A DNA stretch of 64,000 nt from DATNPH01 sp036703315 (GTDB lineage Bacteria > Cyanobacteriota > Cyanobacteriia > Cyanobacteriales > Coleofasciculaceae). Position 1 is the first letter of the stretch; every line of letters starts with the position of its first letter. Of the stretch, positions 53,664 to 63,438 are shown in pieces. The stretch is taken from positions 46,800-110,799 of the forward strand of contig DATNPH010000037.1 of the NCBI GenBank assembly GCA_036703315.1, written 5' to 3'. The translations under genes were made by a program, and so were the position numbers. Under the pieces are notes generated by a model. It was given only the letters and a program-made list of their open reading frames with translations, was not told the origin of the DNA and ran no database searches.

Positions 53664-53795
53664 TTAACCCAAAAGAATCAAGGCGTCAGCCTCAGCGCTC
53701 ACAATAACCTTGTACTCGCCGCCTGCTTGCAGCAAGCGTTGCAGCTCCTCGTCCTCGTGGGTAATGCCATTCTGGTAGCCAGAATGGCAGTCGTT
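53664..53795 (-). pseudogene. C-terminal gene remnant upstream of the response regulator
   Basis: A 43-codon open frame, bounded by stops and lacking a good start, reads YQNGITHEDEELQRLLQAGG then EYKVIVSAEADALILLG and ends with TAA. Amino-acid composition is protein-like, suggesting the tail of a lost gene. An overlapping frame with ATG and GAGAAGG also exists but looks random. Confidence 0.3.
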
Positions 53796-53899
53796 TCATC
53801 CTTCTCGTTACGGTATGGCGACAAAGGTGGTACTTCGCAAATCCCTATGCTCAGACTCTTTATTCCAACTCTTATACAGATTACCGAGTACTCGAAGAA

Positions 53900-54163
53900 T
53901 TAGGTTGTTTCTTGAGGTAGATTTTTACCAATCCCTAATGCTTTCTTGCTGTGCTTCAACTGTTTCCACAAACCTTTAATTTTCGTATAAGCCTCTTCCG
54001 GAGAAAGCTTTCCTCCCGTCTCTAGAGCCGAGATGTAAGAAACATTCTGAGCAAATTCTTGCAAATTGGCATTGAAGGTTAGATGCTCTGGTGTAAACCG
54101 TCCGTAGTAGCGGCTCTGAGGATAGAGAAAGCTGTTCTTGCTCATCCGAGCTGAATCTGCCAT
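53900..54163 (-). CDS. DUF7219-like small conserved protein
   Basis: An 87-residue soluble protein. The middle RYYGRFTPEHLTFNANLQEF and AYTKIKGLWKQLKHSKKAL segments look like a small cyanobacterial family that I associate with DUF7219; the family name is from memory. It lies 210 bp downstream of flv1 on the same strand. Function unknown. Confidence 0.6.
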   Translation of the reverse strand: MADSARMSKNSFLYPQSRYYGRFTPEHLTFNANLQEFAQNVSYISALETGGKLSPEEAYTKIKGLWKQLKHSKKALGIGKNLPQETT

Positions 54164-54374
54164 AGCTACCTCCTATCGAAAGTAAATTTCAATGTTAACA
54201 GATTTTCTTTACCTATTCTTAACCTTAAATTAACCTAAAAACCAGATTCCAGAAGAGGATTTTGGCAAAACGCCTTGTTTGACCCCAGTCGCCATCAAGC
54301 AAGGATAGTGCAACCGTCCGACAGGGGCAGCGTTTGTTGCTGAGTCTGGTGCTACCCCTGCCTTCAATTCGTCA

Positions 54375-56114
54375 TTAGTAATGAGTACCTGATTTGCGAT
54401 GATGCACAGCAGTAACGCCGTCAGCTTGCAGTAAGTGACCATTTTTAACCACCCCATAGACGACCCAGTGATCGCCACATTCCATGCGATTTTCTACCGT
54501 ACATTCTAAATAAGCCAAGGCATCGCCTAGAATCGGGCAACCATTCTCAGCCTCTTGGGTCGCGACCCCAGCAAATCGGTCTTCCCCAGGCCCAAAGGGT
54601 TTGAGGAAGTGCTTCATTAAGCCCAAATGCTTCCCTTGGGCGAGAATATTCAGGACAAAGGAATCGCCCGTGTGCATCAGCGACTCAATTGCTCGGTCTT
54701 TGGCAACTGCAATGGTAAGACCCGGAGGTGTAAAGGTGGCTTGAGAAACCCAATCAGCCAGCATTGCCCCCTTGAGTTCCCCCTGTTTGGTTGTAACAAT
54801 ACACAAAGACCCGATTAAACGTCCCACCGCTTGCTCGGTACGGGCGGCTTGGGACTCACCAACCGGTTGCCGGGGGGTACGGGATTTCTTGGCTTTCTTC
54901 AAAGCTTGGGCAAAGTCGGTACCCGCTTCTTCACAGTATTTGAGGGTAACTTCGTTGGGCTTAAATTTAACTCGAATCGTTTCAAAGCCAAACTGGTAAC
55001 CGGCATCGCTGAATTTACTTTCAATCAAGTCAATGGCTTCACCACTCCAGCCGTAGGAACCGAAGACACCCGCGAGTTTTGTTTTGCTGGCGGTCGAAAG
55101 GACGATTCCCAGTGCGGTTTGGATGGGCGTTGGGGCATGACCGCCCAGGGTTGGGGAACCCATAATAAATCCATCTGCTTTCTCCACCGCTTTCTGAATC
55201 TCTGTGGGGTCAGCCGCTTCGCTGTTAATTGCTTCAACCCCAACACCGGCTTTCGTGATGCCCCGTGCGATCGCTTGGGCTAAGGTTCCGGTATTTCCAT
55301 AGGCTGATGCATAAATCAGGGCAACCGTCAAGTCCTTTGTTGCATTTTCCTCACTCCACTGTCGATACGACTGAGTCAGGGGGATCAGGCTATAGCGCAC
55401 CAAAGGGCCATGACCCGTAGCATAAAGCCTTGCCTGGAATTCAGTTAGTTTGTCCAACGCCTTTTCCACTTGCTTGGCGTGGGGTGCCATGAGGCAATCG
55501 AAGTAATAGCGTCGGTCTTCGCTAATCGTCATCCATCCTTCGTCCATTACCTGGTCACCACAGACATGTGCCCCAAACAGCTTATCGGTGAAGAGAATTT
55601 CGGTTTGGGGGTCGTAAGTACAAAGTGAACCAGGCCATCGAGGACTGGGGGTTGGGATAAATTGTAGGTGATGACCTTGCCCTAAATCCAAGGTGTCATC
55701 ACCGCGCACGACCTCAATTTTCAGTTCTTGGTCTGGCAAGAGGGTTCGTAGGTTAATTGATGCCGGATTGGAGCAAACAAATGTAACTTGAGGTGCAAGT
55801 TCAAGCAAGGCTTTGAGGGTAACGGCTCGGTTGGGATTGACGTGACCGAGAATTATGTAATCTAGCTGGGTTGGGTTGAGGCGTTGTTGGAGTGCAGCGA
55901 GAAAAATTTCGGTGAAGGATTCACCAGGGGGGTCGAATAGAGCAATTTTATCGGCTCGAATTAGGTAAGAGTTGGCGGTGGTGCCGCGTTGCAGGGCATA
56001 TTCGATTTCAAACTTGAGTCTATCCCAAGTGCGCGATCGCAATACGGTGGTTTCTGCTCCAATGGGGAGAACTTGAACATCGCGTTGCTTTGTTGTTGGC
56101 GTAACTGTGACCAT
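54375..56114 (-). CDS. flv1: Flavodiiron protein Flv1 (diflavin flavoprotein)
   Basis: A 579-residue class C flavodiiron protein: metallo-beta-lactamase-like domain (about 30-270), flavodoxin domain (about 275-410, with YASAYGNTGTLAQAIARG) and NAD(P)H:flavin-reductase-like domain (about 435-579). Flv1 works with Flv3 in light-dependent O2 photoreduction at photosystem I. The diiron ligand block reads GHVNPNRAV instead of HxExDH, which identifies the non-canonical Flv1/Flv2 type. Flv1 rather than Flv2 follows from pairing with Flv3. It is 6.7 kb from flv3 genes' start, on the same strand. Confidence 0.85.
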   Translation of the reverse strand: MVTVTPTTKQRDVQVLPIGAETTVLRSRTWDRLKFEIEYALQRGTTANSYLIRADKIALFDPPGESFTEIFLAALQQRLNPTQLDYIILGHVNPNRAVTLKALLELAPQVTFVCSNPASINLRTLLPDQELKIEVVRGDDTLDLGQGHHLQFIPTPSPRWPGSLCTYDPQTEILFTDKLFGAHVCGDQVMDEGWMTISEDRRYYFDCLMAPHAKQVEKALDKLTEFQARLYATGHGPLVRYSLIPLTQSYRQWSEENATKDLTVALIYASAYGNTGTLAQAIARGITKAGVGVEAINSEAADPTEIQKAVEKADGFIMGSPTLGGHAPTPIQTALGIVLSTASKTKLAGVFGSYGWSGEAIDLIESKFSDAGYQFGFETIRVKFKPNEVTLKYCEEAGTDFAQALKKAKKSRTPRQPVGESQAARTEQAVGRLIGSLCIVTTKQGELKGAMLADWVSQATFTPPGLTIAVAKDRAIESLMHTGDSFVLNILAQGKHLGLMKHFLKPFGPGEDRFAGVATQEAENGCPILGDALAYLECTVENRMECGDHWVVYGVVKNGHLLQADGVTAVHHRKSGTHY

Positions 56115-56188
56115 GATTGTGACCTCAATAGGTTTTTAGATAGACACGAAATTTAAAACCTCTTCCCCTCTCGCTCTGCCCTCCCTGC

Positions 56189-59100
56189 CTAGTTAGAGCT
56201 AGGCTTAAGGTCGTGACAGGATGGGGATGTTTGCCAAGATTTGTAAGGTGTAACACTGGGTGCTTGGGCTGTGAGAATCACCGCTCCCTGGGCACCGTAT
56301 ACCCAGCTTTGTGCTTCCACCAATTGTTTAGGCGTGCTAGGAGTGAGATTGGTTTGAGGGGTAACACCAGAGATATTTTCTGCCTCGGCGTTGAGGGTTA
56401 TCCAATTCGGAGTTATTCCTTCGTCATTCTGGAGCAAGTCGTTTGGACTAGGAGGTAAGCCACCCCGTCCTATCATCACAAAGCTGCTTTTTTGGTCTGC
56501 GGCGGCGGGGGTACAACGGTTGTCAATTTGCTGTGAGGCATCGACTACGTTAGTCGGTAACTCGGCTAACCCCCGACTGGGGTCAACATTGGTAAGTAAA
56601 TCGAGTTGAAACTCACCGTCTAAACCAAACTGAGAACTGGCAGTAATATCACTGCTTGCGGGAATGTCGCGTTCTCGGAATGTGAGTCCATAGATGCCTT
56701 GAGTGGTGATGTTGATATTGCCGCCTCGTCCATTGAAAGCATTGGCGGTGATGTCGCTATCTTCTTTAGGGACGGCGACAACGAAATCAGCGTTGATGTT
56801 AATATTTCCGCCATCGCCACCTGTGCCTGCGACTCCTGCGGTGGTGGAGATATTGCTGTCGTTACGTAGGAGTAATAAATCTCCCACTCGCAGCCTAATA
56901 TTACCGCCGTTACCGGATTGGGTGGTGGCTAGGATTGAGGAACGATTGGTTTCCAAGTTTTGCGTCGTCTGGAGGGTAATGTCACCGGCTGTGCCAGTTC
57001 CTGAACTTTGAGAAGATATGAAGGCATCAGTCAAGGAAAGTGAGCCAGTGGTAATCTCTATGCTCCCACCATTGCCTATGGCTCCTGGTGCCACGAAACT
57101 CAACGCTCCACTGGATTGTCCATTGTTGCCGACGCCAGCAAAACGCACCTGATCAGTAGCCGTAATCTTTATATTCCCAGCATTTCCCTGACCGAAAGTG
57201 CCGGTGTTGAGTGTAGCGCCATTAGTAACCGACAGAGAGCCGGTGGTAATCTCAATGACACCACCATCCCCTACCCCGGTTGGTCCCACGAAGCTGGAGG
57301 CACCACCCCCATCAAAGCTAACGGTATCGGTTGCACTAATCCTCACCGCGCCAGCATTCCCCTGACCAATGGTGCTGCCAATCAGGAAAGCGCCATTGGT
57401 AACCTCAAGCGAACCAGTGGTAATCTCAATATCACCGCCATTCCCCACCCCTTCTGCTCCCACCGAGCTGAGGGCACTACCTCCATCAAAGCGCACGGTA
57501 TCGGTGGCACGAATCCTCACACTGCCAGCCTTGCCTTGTCCATCAGTACTGGCAGACAGGAAAGCGCCATTGGTAACTAAAAGGGAGCCAGTGGTAATCT
57601 CAATATCACCCGCACTGCCTACCCCTCCTAGTCCCACCGAGCTGAAGGCATTACCCCCATCAAAACGCACGGTATCCGTCGCACGAATCCTTATACTGCC
57701 AGCATTGCCCTGTCCAGAAGTTCCAGTAGACAGTCCAGCCAGTCCCGCGCTATTGGTAACTGTTAGGGAGCCAGTGGTAATCTCAATGTCACCACCATCC
57801 CCTACTGCTCCTAAATCCACCGAGCTACCGACAATACCCCCATCAAAGTGCATGGTATCGGTGGCAGTAAGCTTCACATTGCCAGCATTCCCCTGTCCAA
57901 AGGTGCTAGCCAATAAGAAAGCGCTATTACTGACTGATAGGGAGCCAGTGGTAATCTCAATGTCACCACCATTGCCCACCGCTCCTGCTCCCACTGAGCT
58001 GAAGGCATAACCTCCATCAAAGCGCACGGTATCGGTGGCACGAATCCTGACACTGCCAGCCTTGCCTTGTCCATCAGTACTGGCAGACAGGAAAGCGCCA
58101 TTACTGACTGATAGAGAGCCAGTGGTAATCTCAATATCACCACCATTGCCCACCCCTCCTGCTCCCACTGCGCTGAAGGCATAACCTCTATCAAAGCTAA
58201 CGGTATCGGTAGCACTAATTCTCACACTGCCAGCTTTGCCTTGACCAGCAGTACTGGCAGACAGGAAAGCGCTATTACTGACTGATAGAGAGCCAGTAGT
58301 AATCTCAACATCACCGCCATTGCCCACTGCTCTTATTCCCACGGAGCTACTGGCATGACCTCCATCAAAGCGCACGGTATCCGTCGCACTAATCCTTATA
58401 CTGCCAGAATTTCCCTGTCCAAAGGTGCTGGCAAGCAGGAAAGCGCCATTGGTAACTTCGAGGGAACCACTGCTAATCTCAATGTCACCACTATCCCCTA
58501 CTGCTCCTGCATCCACTGAGCTGAAGACAGCACTGGGGAAGCCATTGCTATTGATCCCATCAAAGCGAACGGTATCCGTCGCACGAATCCTCACACTGCC
58601 AGCATCCCCCTGTCCATTAGTACTGGCAATCAGTTGAGCGCCATTGGTCACCTCAAGGGAGCCAGTGGTAATCTCAATGTCACCGCCATCCCCCACCGCT
58701 TCTGATCCCACCGCGCTGAGGGCATCACCCCCATCAAAGCGCACGGTATCGGTGGCACGAATCCTCACACTGCCAGCATTCCCCTGTCCAATGGTGCTAG
58801 TAAACAGGAAAGCGCCATTGGTAACTGTTAGGGAGCCAGTGGTAATCTCAATGTCACCGCCATCCCCCACCGCTTCTGGTCCCACCGCGCTGGTGGCTTT
58901 ACTGGAGCGTCCATTGTTACCAACGCCATCAAAGCGCACGGTATCGGTGGCACGAATCCTCACACTGCCAGCATTCCCCTGTCCAAAGGTGCTGGCAATC
59001 AGTGAAGCACCATTGATAACCTCAAGCAAGCCAGTGTTAATCTCAATGTCGCCACCATTGCCCACGGCTCCTGCATTCCCCGAGCTAGCGGCATCACCCC

Positions 59101-60592
59101 CATCAAAGCGCACGGTATCCGTCGCACGAATCCTCACACTGCCAGCATTCCCCTGCCCAGCAGTCCCAGCAAGCAGTTCAGCGCCATTGGTGACAAAAAG
59201 CGACCCAGTTGTAATATTAATGTCGCCTCCCTTGCCTACAGCTCCCTCTGCCACTGTACTGACGGCTCCACTGGTTTCTCCATGGGGGTCGGTGCCATCA
59301 AAAGAGACTATATCGCGGGCATTTATTGTTAGACTACCTGCATCACCCTGTCCTTGAGTTGAAGAATTAAAATAACCGCCTTCTTTAACAAAAAGTGACC
59401 CGGTTGTGATCTTGATGTCGCCCGCTTTGCCTACCCCTTCAGGTAGCACTGCATTAGCAAGAAAACTCAGCTCTCCTGCAACAGTCATTGTCTCTGTCGC
59501 GTTAACTTCAATGTCTCCTGCCTTGCTATCCAGTGAACCCAAGCCTGACTCTATTCCCGCCCGTACTTTGCTTCCTCCCAAAACATCTAGGTTTCGGGCA
59601 TTGATGGCAATACTCCCACCACCGCCAGCGCGTACATTTACTTCAGATTCATTAGTGAGGGATACATCTGCTCTCAGTACATCAGTAGGAAAACTCAAAC
59701 GCAGTTCGTTGCCAAAGGCATTCAGCCCTACCGTTCCCGTTCCTGCCACTCCACCCAATTCGACTCGACCACCTGGAGCGAATAAACGCCCACCATCCAA
59801 CTTCACATCGCCACCGACTAACAACAAACTCCGACCATCCGGAACCTGAAGCCCAATAGTAGGAGTACCTAACACCGTTGTTGTTGCTGTAGAGCGGTTG
59901 ACAATTTGCCCCTGATTAGAGAGTTGATTATAGAAAAAAGCATTGGGGTTGATTGCGAGTAAATTGCTGGTTTGAGGTTCAGACGCACTGAATAACCCAG
60001 TATTACCAAGGCGAATTGCATTTGCTGTCGTTGCCACGAAAGAACCCCCCACATCCAAGCTGGCATTGGGCCCAAAGATAATCCCATTGGGATTAATTAA
60101 AAACAGGTTGGGCGTCGAATTGCCAAAGGTTCCAAGCGTACCCAGAATTTGTGATGGATTATTACCCGTCACCCGCGCCAAAATATTTTGAATGTCGGCG
60201 TTAGGGCTGAAGAAATAAGCTCCTCTGCCCTCACTTACATTGAATTCCTGAAAGCTGTGGAACAGATTTTGACCCCTTACTGCCCCGTCTGCGATCGCTT
60301 CCACAGGTAAACCGTTAAAGTTGGGTACAACCAGGGAACTCTCAGCACCCAGCGTGTTATCGGGGAGGATATTGCTCTGAGCTAAGGTACGATTTCCAGA
60401 AAACGCGATCGCACAACCTCCCATCAGCGCAATCGCACTTGCCATCCTTCCATATTGTGTTTTCCCATCTCGTTTTTTTACAGAGGGTCGCAGAGGTAAA
60501 CGCTGAGGGGCGCTGAGGGGGTTTGATAATTCCAATAATCTGCCTCGATCGCACATTTTCTGCATCCCTTCCTCCGCCTGCCTTTGCGACAT
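56189..60592 (-). CDS. Filamentous-haemagglutinin-type two-partner-secretion exoprotein
   Basis: A 1467-residue predicted secreted beta-helix adhesin. A signal peptide (MASAIALMGGCAIAFSGNRT region, residues 50-71) leads to the TPS domain with NPNGIIFGPNASLDVGGSFV (NPNG motif). About 14 repeats of roughly 58 residues follow, each with GGDIEITTGSL, TNGAFL, GQGNAGSVRIRATDTVRFDG. Several in-frame Mets exist before the signal peptide; GGAGGAAGG precedes Met13. The TpsB outer-membrane partner is not in the window. It separates flv1 and flv3. Confidence 0.88.
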   Translation of the reverse strand: MSQRQAEEGMQKMCDRGRLLELSNPLSAPQRLPLRPSVKKRDGKTQYGRMASAIALMGGCAIAFSGNRTLAQSNILPDNTLGAESSLVVPNFNGLPVEAIADGAVRGQNLFHSFQEFNVSEGRGAYFFSPNADIQNILARVTGNNPSQILGTLGTFGNSTPNLFLINPNGIIFGPNASLDVGGSFVATTANAIRLGNTGLFSASEPQTSNLLAINPNAFFYNQLSNQGQIVNRSTATTTVLGTPTIGLQVPDGRSLLLVGGDVKLDGGRLFAPGGRVELGGVAGTGTVGLNAFGNELRLSFPTDVLRADVSLTNESEVNVRAGGGGSIAINARNLDVLGGSKVRAGIESGLGSLDSKAGDIEVNATETMTVAGELSFLANAVLPEGVGKAGDIKITTGSLFVKEGGYFNSSTQGQGDAGSLTINARDIVSFDGTDPHGETSGAVSTVAEGAVGKGGDINITTGSLFVTNGAELLAGTAGQGNAGSVRIRATDTVRFDGGDAASSGNAGAVGNGGDIEINTGLLEVINGASLIASTFGQGNAGSVRIRATDTVRFDGVGNNGRSSKATSAVGPEAVGDGGDIEITTGSLTVTNGAFLFTSTIGQGNAGSVRIRATDTVRFDGGDALSAVGSEAVGDGGDIEITTGSLEVTNGAQLIASTNGQGDAGSVRIRATDTVRFDGINSNGFPSAVFSSVDAGAVGDSGDIEISSGSLEVTNGAFLLASTFGQGNSGSIRISATDTVRFDGGHASSSVGIRAVGNGGDVEITTGSLSVSNSAFLSASTAGQGKAGSVRISATDTVSFDRGYAFSAVGAGGVGNGGDIEITTGSLSVSNGAFLSASTDGQGKAGSVRIRATDTVRFDGGYAFSSVGAGAVGNGGDIEITTGSLSVSNSAFLLASTFGQGNAGNVKLTATDTMHFDGGIVGSSVDLGAVGDGGDIEITTGSLTVTNSAGLAGLSTGTSGQGNAGSIRIRATDTVRFDGGNAFSSVGLGGVGSAGDIEITTGSLLVTNGAFLSASTDGQGKAGSVRIRATDTVRFDGGSALSSVGAEGVGNGGDIEITTGSLEVTNGAFLIGSTIGQGNAGAVRISATDTVSFDGGGASSFVGPTGVGDGGVIEITTGSLSVTNGATLNTGTFGQGNAGNIKITATDQVRFAGVGNNGQSSGALSFVAPGAIGNGGSIEITTGSLSLTDAFISSQSSGTGTAGDITLQTTQNLETNRSSILATTQSGNGGNIRLRVGDLLLLRNDSNISTTAGVAGTGGDGGNININADFVVAVPKEDSDITANAFNGRGGNINITTQGIYGLTFRERDIPASSDITASSQFGLDGEFQLDLLTNVDPSRGLAELPTNVVDASQQIDNRCTPAAADQKSSFVMIGRGGLPPSPNDLLQNDEGITPNWITLNAEAENISGVTPQTNLTPSTPKQLVEAQSWVYGAQGAVILTAQAPSVTPYKSWQTSPSCHDLKPSSN
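56990..59430. repeat. Tandem coding repeats of the exoprotein gene
   Basis: About 14 units of 170-195 bp, many sharing near-identical stretches such as the complement of GAGGATTCGTGCCACCGATA. Units differ mainly in a short variable stretch after RFDG. The similarity favours copy-number change by recombination and can cause misassembly. Confidence 0.85.
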
Positions 60593-60657
60593 CCTTCGCG
60601 TTCTTCTACGTTAAGAACTCCCCTTTTCCCAGAGCATTCAAAAGTTTACCTCAACAC

Positions 60658-61020
60658 CTAATTAGGTTTTTTGAATAGCAACAATGGAATCAGCCCTGCA
60701 ACAATTAAATAAACTGAATTGTCATAGTGACAAATCCATAGAACTATCCCGACTAAAAAACTTATCCCCGCAAAGGCTAGCCCATAAATTAATCGGCTGG
60801 TTTCCAGAAAACGTCGGTGTTTTTCCTGTTTCACCTCCTCATTCTGACGAAGAATAACCTCGCGCACTCTAGCCCAATCTAAAGCTTCGTTAGGCGAATC
60901 CGATTTTGCTAAACGTTCCTCAACCAATGAAATCGTTTGGGTAAGATTTCGAGGCTTCTGATTAGAAAGGTTGGGTGACGACGATAAAGTTATCGCCAGT
61001 TCGTCTGGTTTTTCTGACAT
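60658..61020 (-). CDS. Small membrane protein, function unknown
   Basis: A 120-residue protein with an acidic/polar N-terminal half containing a predicted helix (QTISLVEERLAKS, EALDWARVREVILRQNEEVK) and two C-terminal membrane helices (LIYGLAFAGISFLVGIVLWI and VYLIVAGLIPLLLF). It lies between flv3 (59 bp upstream) and the exoprotein gene, all on the minus strand. No family recognised; co-transcription with flv3 is possible. Confidence 0.65.
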   Translation of the reverse strand: MSEKPDELAITLSSSPNLSNQKPRNLTQTISLVEERLAKSDSPNEALDWARVREVILRQNEEVKQEKHRRFLETSRLIYGLAFAGISFLVGIVLWICHYDNSVYLIVAGLIPLLLFKKPN

Positions 61021-61079
61021 CCTTTAACCTTGCCCTGTAGGCAGTTGTAGGGTGAGCCTTGCCCACCCTACTGATAGCT

Positions 61080-62798
61080 TTAATAGTAGTTCCCAACCTT
61101 ACGATGGTGAACCGCAGTTAGGGCATCGGGTTTGGAAACGCGACCATTATCAACGGTGGCGTACACAATCCAATGGTCGGTGAGTTCCATGCGGCTAACA
61201 ACATGACACTCCATATAGGCAAGGGCATCTGTCAGAATGGGGGAACCGTTTTCAGCCGCTTGAGTTTTCACTCCAGCAAAGCGATCGGCACCCGGTGGGA
61301 AGCGCTTGAGGAAGTGCTTCATTAAGCCTTGATAATTGCCTTCTTCTAATACATTGAGGACGAAGCGATCGCCGACATGCATCAAGGACTCAATAGCCCG
61401 ATCTTTAGCAACGGCTATGGTTAAACCCAAGGGTTGGAAGCTAGCCTGAGATACCCAGGAGGCCAACATTGCCCCCTTAATATCACCCTTGGTGGCTGTA
61501 ATAATGTACAATCCACCGCTAATCCGTCCTAAGGCTTTATCAAGGTCACTATCGAGGGCTTTGCGTTGCTTGATGTCGCGATCGCGGGTTAGCAATTGCC
61601 CCATATCTGTACCGGCTTCTTCACAAAGTTGGTACGTGGCTTCTGAGGGGGTATCCTTCACTCGAATGGCAGGAAAGGCTTCTTTGAGTCCCAGATTTCT
61701 GAATTGATTCAGTAACGGATCGATCGGTTCGTCATCTCCCCCGTAGGACTCAAATATACCAACCACTTGCTTGGACTTCGCCGCCGCCAGAACTGTGCCT
61801 ACAGCCGCCGCCGCAATTTTACTGGAGGCTGGGGGCATCCCGATTGCCATTCCCGCCGCACGCCCCACCATTTCCTGTACTTCTTGGGGATCGGCGGTTT
61901 TTAGGTCGATCATTTCCACGCCAACGCCCGTTTTGGTAATCCCTCTAGCAACGGCTTGAGACAGGCGATCGCTATACCCATAATCCGAGACATAAAACAC
62001 CACCACCGATGTCTCTGCCTTGGCTTGGGCTTGACTCCACTTACGATAGCGACCGACCAATTCTGTCACATTATGACGCAGCAAGGGGCCGTGACCATTG
62101 GCAATCATCGTTACCTCTCCCAACTGATCCATCCGCTTGAGGGCAGACAGCACAGAACGCGCATTGGGAGCCATTAAACAGTCGTAGTAAAAGCGATAAT
62201 CCGGTTCAATCGCCCTTAAATCTTCATCAAACGTGCTGTCTGAGCAGTAGTGCAGGCCGAAGGCGTCGCAAGTAAACATTACCTGCGTCCCTGCATCGTA
62301 ACTGAAAATAGTGTCAGGCCAGTGCAGGTTAGGGGCATTGACAAATTCCAAAACATGTCCTTTGCCCAAATCTAGCTTGTCGCCATTTTTAACAATCAGC
62401 CGCTCAAAGGGTTGATGCACAAAATCTTCGAGGAACTGAATGGCTACCTTTGACCCTACTACCGTAACTTGAGGCGCTAACTGGAGGACATCTTTGACTA
62501 AACCACTGTGGTCTGGCTCGGTATGGCTAATAATGAGGTAATCAATTTCAGCGGGATTAATCTGTCCTTTAAGGGTGTCTAAATACAGTTGACGGAATTT
62601 TTCATGGGAGGTGTCTACTAAAGCCGTTTTCTCACCTCGAATTAAAAACGAGTTATAGGTTGTGCCATTTTGGAGGCCGAATTCGATATCGAAGCGATCG
62701 CGATCCCAGTCCAAAGAGCGAATCGTGGTTGTATCGGGGGCAATTTCGCCCGTTTGCATCGTTAATCTTTTTTGGGTTTTGTCGGTCAGTAATACCAT
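61080..62798 (-). CDS. flv3: Flavodiiron protein Flv3 (diflavin flavoprotein)
   Basis: A 572-residue class C flavodiiron protein. The diiron ligands are canonical (SHTEPDHSGLV), unlike Flv1. The flavodoxin domain has YVSDYGYSDRLSQAVARG and the flavin-reductase domain ends HHRKVGNYY. The sequence closely resembles my recollection of Synechocystis Flv3 (RSLDWDRDRFDIEFGLQNGT). Flv1/Flv3 reduce O2 to water downstream of photosystem I under fluctuating light. First gene of a minus-strand run that includes a small membrane protein, the exoprotein and flv1. Confidence 0.93.
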   Translation of the reverse strand: MVLLTDKTQKRLTMQTGEIAPDTTTIRSLDWDRDRFDIEFGLQNGTTYNSFLIRGEKTALVDTSHEKFRQLYLDTLKGQINPAEIDYLIISHTEPDHSGLVKDVLQLAPQVTVVGSKVAIQFLEDFVHQPFERLIVKNGDKLDLGKGHVLEFVNAPNLHWPDTIFSYDAGTQVMFTCDAFGLHYCSDSTFDEDLRAIEPDYRFYYDCLMAPNARSVLSALKRMDQLGEVTMIANGHGPLLRHNVTELVGRYRKWSQAQAKAETSVVVFYVSDYGYSDRLSQAVARGITKTGVGVEMIDLKTADPQEVQEMVGRAAGMAIGMPPASSKIAAAAVGTVLAAAKSKQVVGIFESYGGDDEPIDPLLNQFRNLGLKEAFPAIRVKDTPSEATYQLCEEAGTDMGQLLTRDRDIKQRKALDSDLDKALGRISGGLYIITATKGDIKGAMLASWVSQASFQPLGLTIAVAKDRAIESLMHVGDRFVLNVLEEGNYQGLMKHFLKRFPPGADRFAGVKTQAAENGSPILTDALAYMECHVVSRMELTDHWIVYATVDNGRVSKPDALTAVHHRKVGNYY

Positions 62799-63438
62799 TT
62801 AATGACTCCTAATTCAACTACTTTTTACTACTTTTTTAAAAAACTTTTTATTTTGTCTTTATTTTTACACAACTAACTCGTCAGGCTAAATTAGAAAAAA
62901 TGATAGTGATGCTAAGAAGTTTGAAACGTAGGGGCATCAGTTTTTTCGTTTTTAACTATCAATTTCTCTGATTTTGCTCATAGACCCTTGCTTAGGCTGG
63001 GATGTTTTACACCGTTTGGTATGGGAGGCAGTCTGATGAACGGTTACTCTTTGTATGGTAACTGAGTAGAAATACTTATGACAACCAATCAGTCTTAACC
63101 GATCGTCAGTGGTGAATGGTGTAATGTGTATAGTTTCTAGGGGTGATTGCAAAGTCCCCATGTAACCTCTGTGGAGAAAACTGGATATATAGCTGTCGCC
63201 ATAAAGGTTAGAACTTTCTTTAACGGCTCAAACAACCACGTAGTAATAATAAACATAAAAGCCTTTTCGTATGAGCTCAGGTGCCTTTTGCCTTTTGCCT
63301 TCTGTCCTCACTAAAGCTCCGTTTTGCCTTCTGCCTTCTGCTGTAACCAGGGTCTAGGTTCGGTTAGTCGCCTTGAATTTCAACAGCTTTGACCATTCCT
63401 CAACGTTTTAAGACTGCCTGCACCCCTATCGATTAACC
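62799..63438. other. Intergenic region with short tandem repeats, upstream of flv3
   Basis: 640 bp between the divergent flv3 and CBS-domain genes. The flv3 side is AT-rich and should hold its promoter. At 63281-63342 short pyrimidine repeats occur (GCCTTTTGCCTTTTGCCTTC and GCCTTCTGCCTTCTGC), typical of cyanobacterial short tandem repeats. A possible 69-codon minus frame at 62952-63161 is not convincing. Confidence 0.5.

Noticed and set aside
53649..53903. 84-codon plus-strand frame
   Set aside because: Low-complexity Leu/Val-rich translation opposite a more protein-like minus-strand remnant; no RBS.
57369..59357. Long plus-strand open frames rich in Pro, Ser and Thr
   Set aside because: They are antisense shadows of the tandem repeats of the exoprotein gene; the repeated DNA keeps the opposite frame open.
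56990..59430. Regularly spaced repeats suggesting a CRISPR array
   Set aside because: The units are 170-195 bp, translated, and encode a beta-helix repeat; no short direct repeats with unique spacers are present.
62952..63161. 69-codon minus-strand frame upstream of flv3
   Set aside because: No recognisable family or RBS; composition is consistent with chance in intergenic DNA.
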